From Stictocephala bisonia (taxonomy: Eukaryota; Arthropoda; Insecta; Hemiptera; Membracidae), in the NCBI GenBank assembly GCA_035578905.1, contig JAQJVL010000150.1:372001-436000 (forward strand): a DNA stretch of 64,000 bases, in the 5' to 3' direction. A program made the position numbers and the translations under genes. Of the stretch, positions 24,591 to 36,083 are shown piece after piece; within the stretch, counting starts at the first letter, position 1, and each line of letters opens with the position of its first letter. The notes below the pieces were generated by a model. That model was not told the DNA's origin, ran no database searches, and saw nothing but the letters and a program-made list of their open reading frames with translations.

Positions 24591-24759
24591 TCCCTTTAAA
24601 AGTGTATTATAACTCTAGGAAAATTTAACAAACTACGCTACAGACCAATCTTAGCGTAAATAAATGGAGTACTTTTTCAGAAACATCAGCGTACAATAAG
24701 CCAGAACAAACGATTATACAAAAGAATTAAATAAAAGCAGTGCCATTAAACCGTAATGA

Positions 24760-25615
24760 AGTGGCCATGCCGGCAGCGGATACAAAGGCGTGTCTTCCCT
24801 TTCAAGTGGCCCTGCCGGCAGCGGATACAAAGGCGTGTCTTCCCTTTGAAATGGCCCTGCCAGCAGCGGATACAAAGGCGTGTCCTCCCTTTGAAGTGGC
24901 CCTGCCAGCAGCGGATACAAAGGCGTGTCTTCCCTTTGAAGTGGCCCTGCCGGCAGCGGATACAAAGGCGTGTCTTCCCTTTGAAGTGGCCCTGCCAGCA
25001 GCTGATACAAAGGCGTGTCTTCCCTTTGAAGTGGCCCTGCCAGCAGTGGATACAAAGGCGTGTCCTCCCTTTGAAGTGGCCCTGCCAGCAGCGGATACAA
25101 AGGCGTGTCTTCCCTTTGAAGTGGCCCTGCCGGCAGCGGATACAAAGGCGTGTCTTCCCTTTGAAGTGGCCCTGCCGGCAGCGGATACAAAGGCGTGTCT
25201 TCCCTTTGAAGTGGCCCTGCCGGCAGCGGATACAAAGGCGTGTCTTCCCTTTGAAGTGGCCCTGCCGGCAGCGGATACAAAGGCGTGTCTTCCCTTTGAA
25301 GTGGCCCTGCCGGCAGCGGATACAAAGGCGTGTCTTCCCTTTGAAGTGGCCCTGCCGGCAGCGGATACAAAGGCGTGTCTTCCCTTTGAAGTGGCCCTGC
25401 CGGCAGCGGATACAAAGGCGTGTCCTCCCTTTGAAGTGGCCCTGCCGGCAGCGGATAAAAAGGCGTGTCTTCCCTTTGAAGTGGCCCTGCCGGCAGCGGA
25501 TACAAAGGCGTGTCTTCCCTTTGAAGTGGCCCTGCCAGCAGCGGATACAAAGGCGTGTCCTCCCTTTGAAGTGGCCCTGCCGGCAGCGGATACAAAGGCG
25601 TGTCTTCCCTTTGCT
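24760..25615. repeat. 45-bp minisatellite, about 19 copies
   Basis: A unit containing 'ccctgccggcagcggataca' and 'aggcgtgtcttccctttgaa' repeats every 45 bases with few substitutions (gccggc/gccagc, tcttcc/tcctcc, one 'ataaaaag'). Because 45 is a multiple of three and the unit lacks stops in several frames, open frames of about 294-320 codons occur on both strands. No signal peptide or promoter context favours any one of them, so I treat them all as repeat artefacts. GC content is far above the flanks. Confidence 0.97.
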
Positions 25616-25714
25616 TTACAATAAACCGATGCTTTATTTGATGGAGTGGAAACATTTGCGAACAATTCTTTTCCTTTTAGACTCAACAAAGTTTCTTTGT
25701 TTGATTCACAAATT

Positions 25715-25757
25715 ATAATACGATCAATTAGACTTTGCGTCTAATTGATCGTATTAT
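25715..25757. repeat. Perfect 19-bp hairpin
   Basis: The arm 'ataatacgatcaattagac' (25715-25733) is followed by a 5-base loop 'tttgc' and its exact reverse complement (25739-25757). It lies about 100 bases after the 45-bp minisatellite. A perfect arm of this length is unlikely by chance and may mark a recent templated inversion or a transposition footprint. Confidence 0.95.
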
Positions 25758-26639
25758 AGACGTAACCGTAAATGTCCATTTACATCGTTAATTGATACCT
25801 TATGTGGCTAATCTATATTTTATAACATTATAACGTCTACTAAAATTAGAGGCAGTAACCATTCGATAGGGGTGTCTTCCCTAATGGTTTGATTTTAATT
25901 TTCAACGGAAAGGATGCATTAAGACTTCTATTCTTTGAAGTTTATTTATGGCATTTATATGAAATTGTTAAATCGTAAAAGAATTAATATATATTTTAAT
26001 GATTTTATATTATCAACATAAAATACTATTAATAAAAGTCTATTTTTTTTTAAAACAAGACAAACTAACTATAAGTAAATCTATCCAATCTGGGACATCT
26101 ATGTTAAATTCAAACACAAACTTAATTTTCCACAGTAGTTTTATGGTAAACGCTAAACAGTGGTTTTAGAACGTTTACATGAAGAATTTTAGTATTTTTA
26201 CATTCAAAATTCTTTACTATCATAATTTTACAATCTAAGTTAATTCATCATAAAAACGTTCCGTAACTAAAGGCATTTTATATTAATTAAAATTTATAAA
26301 ACGTTCAAAACAATAAAAATTAGGTTTAAAATTTAAAGTTTGTAAAGCAGTAAGATTGTCGTTTTGTTTCCGGTAGCCATAAAATATATGACGACTATTA
26401 TTTACTATTACATGGATCGAAGTTTCAGTAAAGTATTCACTCATTATTTAAGCGTTAATACGACACATATTGAGCTTAATTAGTAATTATTCACCAAATG
26501 TCTCATTGCTTAATATGTTTAGTGAATTATGGATATTATCAAGAGTTCGTGTAATGTTTAAGTATGGAATAATGTATGTACTGTGGAGACTTGGTTGTAA
26601 ATTTCAATTTCAAAACTGTTTAATTTATTATTATTATTT
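25758..26639. other. AT-rich intergenic stretch
   Basis: No gene or repeat structure recognised. Confidence 0.55.
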
Positions 26640-26990
26640 CCTTTCACTCCTGCACGGAGCATAGGGCCTCTATGAAACAACGCCATCGGACTCGGTTTGC
26701 AGGCAAGGCTCTCACTTCTCTCCAGCTTTTCCCTGCGGCTTTTATTTCTTCGTCTACTGTTCTTCTCCAGGTCATTTTTGGTCTTCCTCGTCTTCTCCTG
26801 CCCCTGGGGATTTCAACTCAAAGCCTGTTTCTCCACTGCATCTTGATTTCTACGTAGTGTGTGCCCAATCCACCGCCACTTTCGTTTTTTGATCTGCAAA
26901 TCTACAGGTTCTTCATTTGTAGTATTCCACAGCTCTCTGTTTGAGATAACATCGGGCCAGTAAATTTTTAGTATTTTCCTGTTTAATGGG
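26640..26990 (-). pseudogene. LINE reverse transcriptase C-terminal tail (RTE/endonuclease-RT type) relic
   Basis: The minus strand reads 'LKIYWPDVISNRELW', then 'QIKKRKWRWIGHTLRR', and after one stop (TGA where Trp is expected) and a frameshift continues through the basic 'GRPK' region. It ends in a segment corresponding to 'RVRWRCFIEALCS'. This order (I-x-WP-x-VISN, RWIGH-x-LRR, RGRPK-x-TWRR, W-x-x-x-x-EALC) is the familiar C-terminus of invertebrate endonuclease-reverse transcriptases. Only the 3' end remains, as is typical of 5'-truncated LINE insertions. The plus-strand frame at 26672-26857 is its antisense shadow. Confidence 0.8.
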
Positions 26991-27670
26991 TAGTGTCAAT
27001 TAATTGTTATTTCAGTACTGAGCTAAAAAATTGAAGTAAATATGTACCTTCCCTTAAAGAGATAACAGGTCCTATTGAACCGTGAGTTCATACCTCATTA
27101 GTTGAAGTCAAGTAATAGCCAAAAATTCTTAAAGTAAATTTGAGTCAGATTTGTGTAAAACAAAACAATTTAGTTTAAATATTCAAAATTATGATATTGA
27201 GGTCAAATTCTGACAGTTACTGATTTTACATGGGATATACAACAGCCCCTAGCTGAATTGAAAAAGTTTTAGATGAAAACAACTGTACAAAATAATTTTT
27301 GTTGAATTAATGACAGCATCAAAAATAACACACAAGACTTCTTGATACATACAAACAGACACGCCCAGCCTACGAGCATACACTTTAATAGGACCTGGTC
27401 ATAAGAAATGGTCTCTCCTCTTACACTACACATAGCTAGTGAATTTTAATAGTGTCTGAATAAAATATCAGGCTGTCTTTCCTGTGATGTCGCTGCATTG
27501 TCAGCTGCCAACCAAAAATTAGAAAATATTAAAAACAAAGAAGGAGCCTGCGAGCAAAATAAATACAACGGCGCGACCAGTGATTTAGGTACGGTTGTGT
27601 ACTGTGGAAAGTATCACAACTCCTTTGCAGGCGCTAGGAAAGGAAATTATACAATGCATTTTTAAATGTT
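26991..27670. other. AT-rich intergenic stretch
   Basis: No gene or repeat structure recognised. Confidence 0.5.
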
Positions 27671-28050
27671 ATAAGTTAAATTTGATATGATTTAGAATTT
27701 TAAATTTTCGAAAAAAATTCTTATCGATTCCCTGAAACATTTTTTTCTTGGCTTCTAGAAGTCTTAATATTAATTACTTGGTCTTGTTTTAATCATTACG
27801 ACATGTATAGTTACGATAAATTACTTTCATATGTGTAAATAAATGTGGTGATTTTAAATCAATTTAAATAACTTTAAATTTATTTCGATCAATATAAAAT
27901 CACTACATTTAATTACTCTTATGAAATTAATGTATCGTAACTATACATCTCATAAGTATTATAATAAGACATAGTATTTAATTTTACAACCTTTAGAAGC
28001 CAAACAATTTTTTCTCGAAAACTTCAAATTCTAAAATTTGTTAAGCTTAT
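27671..28050. mobile_element. Foldback element, about 380 bp
   Basis: Two arms of about 190 bases are imperfect inverse copies. Paired blocks include 'ttggcttcta'/'tagaagccaa', 'gtatagttacgata'/'tatcgtaactatac' and 'gtgattttaaat'/'atataaaatcac'. They meet at a short AT-rich loop near 27868-27885. Several gaps show the element is old. No transposase or clear target duplication is seen, so the superfamily is open. Confidence 0.7.
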
Positions 28051-29027
28051 CCAGAAAATGGTCTTATCAACCAGTTATTAAAATATAAATGTGATACATT
28101 ATCAGGTTATTGAGTAATAACGGTGTAATTTTGATGTACATTGAAAACTAGTTAGAATTCATGTACTTGTTCTGTTTCAGCTAGTACGAGAAATTATTGA
28201 AACTTATAATAACATTCTTAAATGAATATTTTATATCGTACAATCAATCGAGGAAAACATTGGTGTGATTACATGTTTCGCAGTTCTCTTAGTTCTTTTT
28301 AGAAAACAACCTTCAAACTCGAACGCTCGTAATTTCTGCGCCGCTTCAATATAATTGAAGTTTCACTAGCGTTATATCTATTTGCTGTTTCTACAACTCA
28401 GAATCATTTACATGGCCCGATGTGAGATATTTCTCTATGTCTGAGAAAAAAACAGAGAAAACTGTCCATAAAACCTATATTTTAGTGTATAGTCTAGTGT
28501 ACACACAACAGTGTGTTTAAATATTTTGATTTTTATTCTTTTTAAAATTACATATGATAAATTTAAATTTATTTAGATTTCACAAAATTATATTTTTTAT
28601 ACAATAAAACTAACTAAATATCTGATAACTTTACTTTACAATGTTTAATGCCATTTATGCTAGAAGCTGTAAATAAAGTTTATACCAAACAAATAAACGA
28701 ATTCTGGCAAAAAATCATATTTTTTAGCTTTTGGTATCCCAATTCATCTTAGCTAGGCTTTTTTATTCTTCAGTTTTCTCAACACCAAAGACAATTTTAA
28801 ATACTTTATCCAAAACTTTGTCTTCAATACCGAATATCTAGAACTTTGTGTTATGGAGTCACAGTGATAGTTCTCGACCTTGATTACAATAATAAGCTGA
28901 CTGTCAAAATGATCTATTCGAGTGACGATAAATGCATTTCCAGACAATCCGCACTTCTATGAAACAGAACTTGGCAATCAACACTCTAGGCTGATGATTC
29001 GCAACTGGTGATAAAACCTTACATGTT
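28051..29027. other. AT-rich intergenic stretch
   Basis: No gene recognised. The minus-strand open frame at 28753-28947 has no recognisable domain and is probably chance. Confidence 0.5.
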
Positions 29028-29811
29028 TAGGGATGAAAAATGTTTAACATATCGATATATCGAATTATCGATATACCGCAAACCAAGTATCGATCTAGCG
29101 ATAATATCGGAAGAAAAATATCGTTGTATCGGGTAACAAATTTATCAAATTGTATAATCTGTTTAAAATTATGTACTAACCTTTATGTCATGACCAAAAA
29201 TACACTCATATTTTGCTGTCACTATTTGGAATAGCCTACTGAATGTCAAAATTAAATAAGTTTATCTACACGAAACAAGTCGTGGTCTGTGATATTGCAT
29301 GTAAAAAAACTCAAAATAAGAATAACTATACCTTAAATTATTATGTTAATTATCAAATAATAATGTAATAACATTGTTATTTTCGTTTTTCAAATTTAAA
29401 AATGCCTTTAGGCTTCTTATAAATACTAAAAATCAAAAAGAGTAATTCGCTAAGGCATTCAAATTATCATCTTAGAGTCAGCGTTGTCAACTCACATAGA
29501 CCAATTACCTGTTTCATCCACTGGTCTACAATAAACTACATCGTAGTGCGTTAACCTCACGTATAAAAACTAAATAAAATTAACTTATATTTTCAATGCA
29601 TGCTTAGTAGACAAAAGAGGCAATTTAAATGTGTTTTTCCGAATCGATGATTGAGGTGAGAGAATAACTTCATTATATAGTGAAATGAATATTGGACCTA
29701 AATATCGATACGTCCGATATTACCGAAAGGAAATATCAATACTAATATATCGATATATCGAAATATATTTATCGATATTTCCTATATATCGATATATCAT
29801 TGCCATCCCTA
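29028..29811. mobile_element. hAT-like non-autonomous element, 784 bp
   Basis: The ends are 'tagggatg' and 'catcccta'. They are flanked by candidate 8-bp target duplications TACATGTT (29020-29027) and TACATGTG (29812-29819), which differ by one base. Both subterminal regions are packed with 'atatcgatat' palindromes. An 8-bp duplication with TAGGG-type ends is characteristic of hAT elements. There is no transposase; the 64-codon frame at 29040-29234 lies in the left end and is not a gene. Confidence 0.82.
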
Positions 29812-29917
29812 TACATGTGCGGCATGGACTCCGGCGATAAAGTCCCGACGTATTCCCTGGCGGCAGTCACTAGCGGGGGTATCCAGACTACCAGCGTGAA
29901 TCGTTAAACGGTATAAA

Positions 29918-30190
29918 TTATTTTGCCTGTTTCGCATGGTCGGACATGGACCAATTTATTCGGAATAATTGTCCAAGAATTTCCAGCGAGAACTGTGTGA
30001 CAAATGTTGTTTGGAAATTATTTGTTGGTGTTGGACCGTTCATGATTGGTAGAAAATTAAGTTGTCCAGTATGGTATCTTAATGAGTTGGATCTACTGGT
30101 TACGTGACGAAAATCACTGAACTTCGTCGAAAAAATCACCTTGTGTGGCAACAACCTGTTGAATCGTGTGTCCAACGTTTGGATACCCAA
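29918..30190 (-). CDS. Unrecognised 90-codon open frame between an hAT element and a SINE tail
   Basis: The frame begins 'MGIQTLDTRFNRLLPHKV' (a TTG start) and ends 'RINWSMSDHAKQAK'. It is not a tandem-repeat artefact and has a plausible amino-acid mix, but I recognise no domain. It is bounded on one side by the hAT-like element and on the other by a SINE family 1 tail, so it may be a fragment of a transposon whose other parts were lost. It may equally be chance in a 270-base stretch of moderate GC content. Confidence 0.2.
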   Translation of the reverse strand: MGIQTLDTRFNRLLPHKVIFSTKFSDFRHVTSRSNSLRYHTGQLNFLPIMNGPTPTNNFQTTFVTQFSLEILGQLFRINWSMSDHAKQAK

Positions 30191-30211
30191 TTGAGCTTAT
30201 GGGCTTTACTT

Positions 30212-30262
30212 TGAATAAAGTTCACGCACAGGCCTGCAGCCCGTGTGAAGTGACAAATGAAG
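30212..30262 (+). repeat. SINE family 1, tail-only copy
   Basis: 'gaataaagttcacgcacagg' followed by a 'cagcccgtgtgaagtga' stretch matches the body and tail of the full SINE at 8117-8265, in the opposite orientation. The tRNA-like head is absent. Confidence 0.6.
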
Positions 30263-31469
30263 TGTATATTAACTAAATCTAAAAGTGGTAAATATTATAA
30301 TAGCTCAACCCTCTCCAAGTAGTTCAGCTGATAACTTCCTGCTGCTGATTATCTGTAGATGAAAACACGTCCAAGAGATAATTTATTATTAGTAACGAAG
30401 ACTACATCCTTACTCGTCATATCAATAACTCTGATCCCACCAATAAGTTAAAGATTGGGGTTTTATAATAATGAATTCTCTCACAATTTATGTTGCACTG
30501 ACCAGGTGAGTAGTCATTATCTAACTAAAGTCACTCGTTGTATTATTGATATTTTATTGCCGCACTCCAACAATTAGTGTCGGCAGAGATATTGTGCGGG
30601 CTTGGCTAATTACTTGATTGGCGCTTGGTTTTACTGTCGGCAGGGGGGAGGGTGGTTGCTAGGCAACAGTCAACCTGTTTAACCGACACTTATTGTTCCA
30701 ACATCGCCGCTCACAAATGGGCCTATTACCACCTACTTACTTATTTATCTATCTAATATAACTCTAATCTTATATAGAAAATTCAAACACGTTGTACTTT
30801 TGCCACGTGTCATCATGAAATCTCCGCCACCACTAAACAGATTTTGATGACATTTGGAGCGAAGTTAGCTACGCCGACTATGAAAGGATATCTCGATTTA
30901 TCTAAAGAGTAGAAACTGCCATTAAAGTTCTTTTTTCAAAAAGAGTAACATTGGTAGTTTCTAGACTATAAAACGTTGCTATCTAGGAGAACGACAGCGA
31001 GCTGAACCAGATATTGATGTGCTGGTTTAGATAGGACTCCAGAGGGAAGGGTAAGCAAGCGGAGAGAACCACTACTTTGCGAAGCAAGGGCTGTCGGCTA
31101 GTTATATTATAGTAATTAAGAAGGCAGATGGTCGTTTATTTATTAATTTTTTACCATATTTCAAGACATTTTTATATTTTCCACAATGAACTTAGACAGA
31201 TTTATTTCGCTGTGTCCTTTTACCTTAGCACAGTAAATTATTACAGTATGTAATAAATCTAGTAGGGAAGACGCGTGCAATTTAGTTCAAAACTTTAACA
31301 CAACTGTGTTACTTCGATAAACATTTGTGTCGTGCAGATCCGGTTTCATGTGTGTTGTGCCACAGTCTTTCGCGTGATTTTTATCTCGCCATACTGTATG
31401 TTTTACTCTCTAGTTTCTCTCCACTGTTTAGCATGTGTAACATCTATCTGGGCCTTGTTTCATCTCGTA
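30263..31469. other. Intergenic stretch
   Basis: No gene recognised. A G-rich stretch near 30640-30700 holds the palindrome 'gttgctaggcaac', listed separately. Confidence 0.5.
30655..30667. promoter_or_regulatory. Possible RFX-type X-box palindrome
   Basis: 'gttgctaggcaac' is a 13-base palindrome resembling the RFX X-box (GTTGCCATGGCAAC type). It is close to the inverted core of dispersed repeat Y, which may be its real origin. No ciliary or other gene is adjacent, so function is speculative. Confidence 0.2.
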
Positions 31470-31645
31470 CTGACCTCTATCACAGATACAAAAGAAACAG
31501 AGATCGATTTCTTATGACCGCAGCGAACCACTTAGTGGCAGTTCAAAATAGTTCCACTAATGTACATCTTCATAAACCTGTAATACTACGTTTGTCCTTG
31601 AGGATTTGGAAGGGACTGACAACGGTGTTGGCTCTGCCTTTCGCA
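31470..31645 (+). repeat. Dispersed repeat Z, copy 1
   Basis: Same-orientation alignment with 60085-60260. Shared blocks are 'agatacaaaagaaacagaga' (versus 'agatacagagg'), 'tcgatttc', 'tatg.ccgcagcgaac', 'gtacatct' and 'tccttgaggattt'. It explains most of the 107-codon frame at 31325-31648, so I do not call that frame a gene. Confidence 0.65.
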
Positions 31646-31816
31646 TGACAAACTAACTACCCGACTCCCATTCAGTGCGGTCTCTGTACCTTTCCATCAG
31701 TCATTGTTTACGCAATCATTACTCTTATACGTCAAATAAACAATGCCAAGTTAAGACCATTATAGTAGCCTTCGATGCTGAATACTAGCAAAAAAACCTA
31801 TTGGATGTAAACTGAA

Positions 31817-31845
31817 TACATATATGTATATATATATATATATAT
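31817..31845. repeat. Short (TA)n microsatellite
   Basis: An interrupted TATATA run in AT-rich DNA. Confidence 0.8.
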
Positions 31846-32019
31846 CACATATTATATATAAAGAATGATATTTTTTGTTTAAATAAAATATTAGAATAAA
31901 ATTAAATTCAAATTCCCACCATCCAACTTATATTCTCTCTTAACGATTAAAGAACTCAACATTGAAATATTGAAGAAGCTAATAAATTAATCTTGGTGAA
32001 AAATCTGTAGTAATAAACA

Positions 32020-32210
32020 TTGGCAGGGTGATTAAGTTGGCAAGTGTTTAAAGCCCTATTCCCATGTAAACGGCGCTTGGTAATTACTGAGAATTAAGGG
32101 GTAAGAGGGGAAGTGGGAGTGGGGGGTTGCCCAACAACCGGCAATCAACCCTACCCCTCCTTCAACTTAACACAGGGACGCTTTGCTTCAATAAAGTTCT
32201 TCCGTTAGTT
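32020..32210 (+). repeat. Dispersed repeat Y, copy 2
   Basis: The longest visible copy: 'ttggcaagtgtt', 'actgagaattaaggggt', a G-rich run, 'gttgcccaacaaccggcaat', and the end 'caataaagttctt'. It aligns with 8586-8740. The terminal AATAAA-like string and constant orientation are compatible with a retroposed sequence, but no poly(A) follows. Confidence 0.65.
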
Positions 32211-33069
32211 TAAGAACATCTTTGTAATTTGGTAAATTATTTCAGTCGTACTTTCATAATTTCAATTATATTTTTTACATAATACGAGAAGATTATTAGA
32301 ATAATTCAGTTCTTAAGTTAAATTAAACATTTAAAATATATAATTGCACTTTATGTTAAATAAATGATGAAGTTTTACTGGAAACATTATATTAGTTTTA
32401 TTTAGAATCATTGGTGATATTTATTGCTAAAAACATCGTTACGGTACTTTGACAACATTATTTTTAATTAAATTATTTATTAGTAGAACAGTTTAACGTA
32501 CAGCGACATTAAACAATAGTAAAGCAAACGTGACAGCAATCTACATCAAAAAATAAAATGCCTCTTCAAAAATAAAATGTTGTACATAATACACCTGGAG
32601 AGGGACAAGTTTTATACGATAATTGGAGAGTCTTTATAAATTATTTAGTAATCCTTGTAGATTAATTATTGCAGCGTAACTAGATAATATTCGTAAAACA
32701 ATTATTGTCATGATACGTCAGATGCCAGGATTTAACTATGATGTCACACCCAGGATGTGGGTTGTATCACCGTGTAGTCGATAGTTTCATAATCTCGCAA
32801 TGTAACTTTCATTACTCGTAAATCAGAAAGAGTAGTATGAGAAACACCTTTAGCTTTACAAGAAACCGTCCTCGGTGTAATACCTGTTATAGAAGTATTA
32901 GTCAAGGCTTAGACAGTAACACGTTTATAAACAACTAAACATCCACTGTTCAATCAGTTTTTAGATAAGACTTCGAAAGGTAGGCCGACACTTTACAAGG
33001 TAATATACTTTGGGGCTAACAGTAAACAGTGTTTTCTGCATCACAGCAACGTTACCAATATCCCGATCG
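32211..33069. other. AT-rich intergenic stretch
   Basis: No gene or repeat recognised before the 111-bp satellite. Confidence 0.55.
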
Positions 33070-35965
33070 AACTTTGTGTGGTAATTTACCTACATTAAAG
33101 TCCATATCACTCAGTGTACCCTCCCAACTACCACCCACATTAGTTAACTAGCCACAGTCTGTTGTCCGTGATGTTGTATGACAACGTGGTGTAATGTACG
33201 TGGGTTAAAGCCCATATCACTCAGTATACCCTCCCAACTACCACCCACATTACGGTAACTAGTCACAGTCTGATGTCCGTGATGTTGTGTGACAAAGTGG
33301 TGTAATGTAAGTGGGTTAAAGTCCATATCACTCAGTGTATCCTCCCAACATCCACCTACATAACAGTAACATTGCCACAGTCTTTTGCCCATGATGTTGT
33401 GTGACATAGTGGTGTAATTTACATGGGTTTAATCCCATATCACTCAGTGTACCCTCCCAACTACCACCCACATAACAGTAATTAGCCACAGTGTGTGTCC
33501 TATGATGTTGTGTGACAAAGTTGTTTAATGTACGTGGGTTAAATCCCATATCACTCAGTGTACCCTCCCAACTACCACCCACATAACAGTAACTAGCCAC
33601 AGTATGTGTCATATGATGTTGTGTGACAAAGTTGTTTAATGTACGTGGGTTAAATCCCATATCACTCAGTGTACCCTCCCAACTACCACCCACATAACAG
33701 TAACTAGCCACAGTATGTGTCCTATGATGTTGTGTGACAAAGTTGTTTAATGTACGTGGGTTAAATCCCATATCACTCAGTGTACCCTCCCAACTACCAC
33801 CCACATAACAGTAACTAGCCACAGTATGTGTCCTATGATGTTGTGTGACAAAGTTGTTTAATGTACGTGGGTTAAATCCCATATCACTCAGTGTACCCTC
33901 CAAACTACCACCCACATAACAGTAACTACTCACAGTGTGTGTCCTATGATGTTGTGTGACAAAGTTGTTTAATGTACGTGGGTTAAATCCCATATCACTC
34001 AGTGTACCCTCCCAACTACCACCCACATAACAGTAACTAGCCACAGTGTGTGTCCTATGATGTTGTGTGACAAAGTTGTTTAATGTACGTGGGTTAAATC
34101 CCATATCACTCAGTGTATCCTCCCAACTACCACCCACATAACAGTAACATTGCCACAATCCATTGCCCGTGATATTGTGTGACAAAGTGGTATTATGTAG
34201 GAGTGTTAAATCCCATATAACTCAGTGTACCCTCCCAACTACCACCCACATAACAGTAACTAGCCACAGTATGTGTCCTATGATGTTGTGTGACAAAGTT
34301 GTTTAATGTACGTGGGTTAAATCCCATATCACTCAGTGTACCCTCCCAACTACCACCCACATAACAGTAACTAGCCACAGTATGTGTCCTATGATGTTGT
34401 GTGACAAAGTTGTTTAATGTACGTGGGTTAAATCCCATATCACTCAGTGTACCCTCCCAACTACCACCCACATAACAGTAACTACTCACAGTGTGTGTCC
34501 TATGATGTTGTGTGACAAAGTTGTTTAATGTACGTGGGTTAAATCCCATATCACTCAGTGTACCCTCCCAACTACCACCCACATAACAGTAACATTGCCA
34601 CAATCCATTGCCCGTGATATTGTGTGACAAAGTGGTATTATGTAGGAGTGTTAAAGCCCATATTACTCAGTGTATCCTCCCAACTACCACCCACATAACA
34701 GTAACTACTCACAGTGTGTGTCCTATGATGTTGTGTGACAAAGTTGTTTAATGTACGTGGGTTAAATCCCATATCACTCAGTGTATCCTCCCAACTACCA
34801 CCCACATAACAGTAACTACTCACAGTGTGTGTCCTATGATGTTGTGTGACAAAGTTGTTTAATGTACGTGGGTTAAATCCCATATCACTCAGTGTATCCT
34901 CCCAACTACCACCCACATAACAGTAACTACTCACAGTGTGTGTCCTATGATGTTGTGTGACAAAGTTGTTTAATGTACGTGGGTTAAATCCCATATCACT
35001 CAGTGTATCCTCCCAACTACCACCCACATAACAGTAACTACTCACAGTGTGTGTCCTATGATGTTGTGTGACAAAGTTGTTTAATGTACGTGGGTTAAAT
35101 CCCATATAACTCAGTGTACCCTCCCAACTACCACCCACATAACAGTAACACTGCCACAGTCAGTTGCCAGTGATATTGTGTGACATAGTATAGTGGTGTA
35201 ATTTACATGGGTTTAATCCCATATCACTCAGTGTACCCTCCCAACTACCACCCACATAACAGTAACTAGCCACAGTGTGTGTCCTATGATGTTGTGTGAC
35301 AAAGTTGTTTAATGTACGTGGGTTAAATCCCATATCACTCAGTGTACCCTCCCAACTACCACCCACATAACAGTAACTAGCCACAGTATGTGTCCTATGA
35401 TGTTGTGTGACAAAGTTGTTTAATGTACGTGGGTTAAATCCCATATAACTCAGTGTATCCTTCCAACTACCACCTAAATTACAGTAACTACTCACAGTCA
35501 GTTGCCAGTGATATTGTGTGACAAAGTGGTGTAATGTACGTGGGTTGAATCCCATATCACTTGGGAGGGTACACTGAGTGATATGGGATTTAACTACCAT
35601 CCACATTACGATAACTAGCCACAGTCTGTTGCCCGTGATGTTGTGTGACAAAGTGGTATTATGTAGGTGGGATGAAGCCCATAACACTCAGTGTACCCCC
35701 CCAACTACCGCCCACATGACAGTAACATTGCCACAGTCTGTTGCCAATGATGTTGTGTGACAAAGTGATGTAATGTACGTAGGTTAAAGCCCATATCACT
35801 CAGTGTACCCTCCCAACTACATTACGGTAAATAACCACAGTCTGTTGCCCGTGATATTATGTGACAAAGTGGTGTAATGTATGTGGTTTAAAGCCCATAT
35901 CACTCAGTGTACCCTCCCAACTACCACCCACAGTACACTTACCAGCCGCAGTCAGTGGCCTGTGA
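33070..35965. repeat. 111-bp satellite array (form A), about 26 copies
   Basis: A unit containing 'cccatatcactcagtgtacc' and 'gatgttgtgtgacaaagttg' recurs every 111 bases. Because 111 is 37 codons, minus-strand frames remain open through several copies (for example 33328-34185), giving repeated 37-residue blocks. They are cut by in-array variants at 34193, 34638 and 35160. The outer copies are more diverged ('aaagtggtgtaatg') than the central ones. A small inversion lies at 35561-35593. I treat the frames as non-coding. Confidence 0.95.
35548..35593. repeat. Micro-inversion inside the 111-bp satellite
   Basis: Where the array normally reads on from 'cccatatcac' to 'tcagtgtaccctcccaa', this copy instead reads the reverse complement: 'ttgggagggtacactgagtg' then 'atatgggattta'. 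It then returns to the normal 'ctacca' sequence. The result is a hairpin with a 14-base stem (35548-35561 with 35577-35590). This is the signature of template switching during replication. Confidence 0.9.
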
Positions 35966-36083
35966 TATTTGTGAGGTCGTTTCGTCAGAGTCGATTACTT
36001 TTGTACTAATGTCGTTTATTTTCCCTTAACTAAACGACTTTCGATTTTATTTACCGGATGACTCAGGGCGGTAATTCGGCTGA

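Noticed and set aside
24714..25718. Four overlapping open frames of about 294-320 codons on both strands, looking like repetitive secreted or structural proteins
   Set aside because: They are forced by a 45-bp repeat without stops in those frames. No signal peptide or promoter context favours any one frame, and none extends meaningfully into unique sequence.
26672..26857. 61-codon plus-strand gene
   Set aside because: It is the antisense of a recognisable LINE reverse transcriptase C-terminus.
31325..31648. 107-codon gene on the plus strand
   Set aside because: Its second half is dispersed repeat Z, shared with 60085-60260 where the frame is not conserved.
33144..35760. Minus-strand frames with 37-residue repeats, resembling a repetitive protein gene
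   Set aside because: The 111-bp satellite is a multiple of three. The homologous 112-bp array beside it has no frame, and in-array variants and the micro-inversion break the frames.
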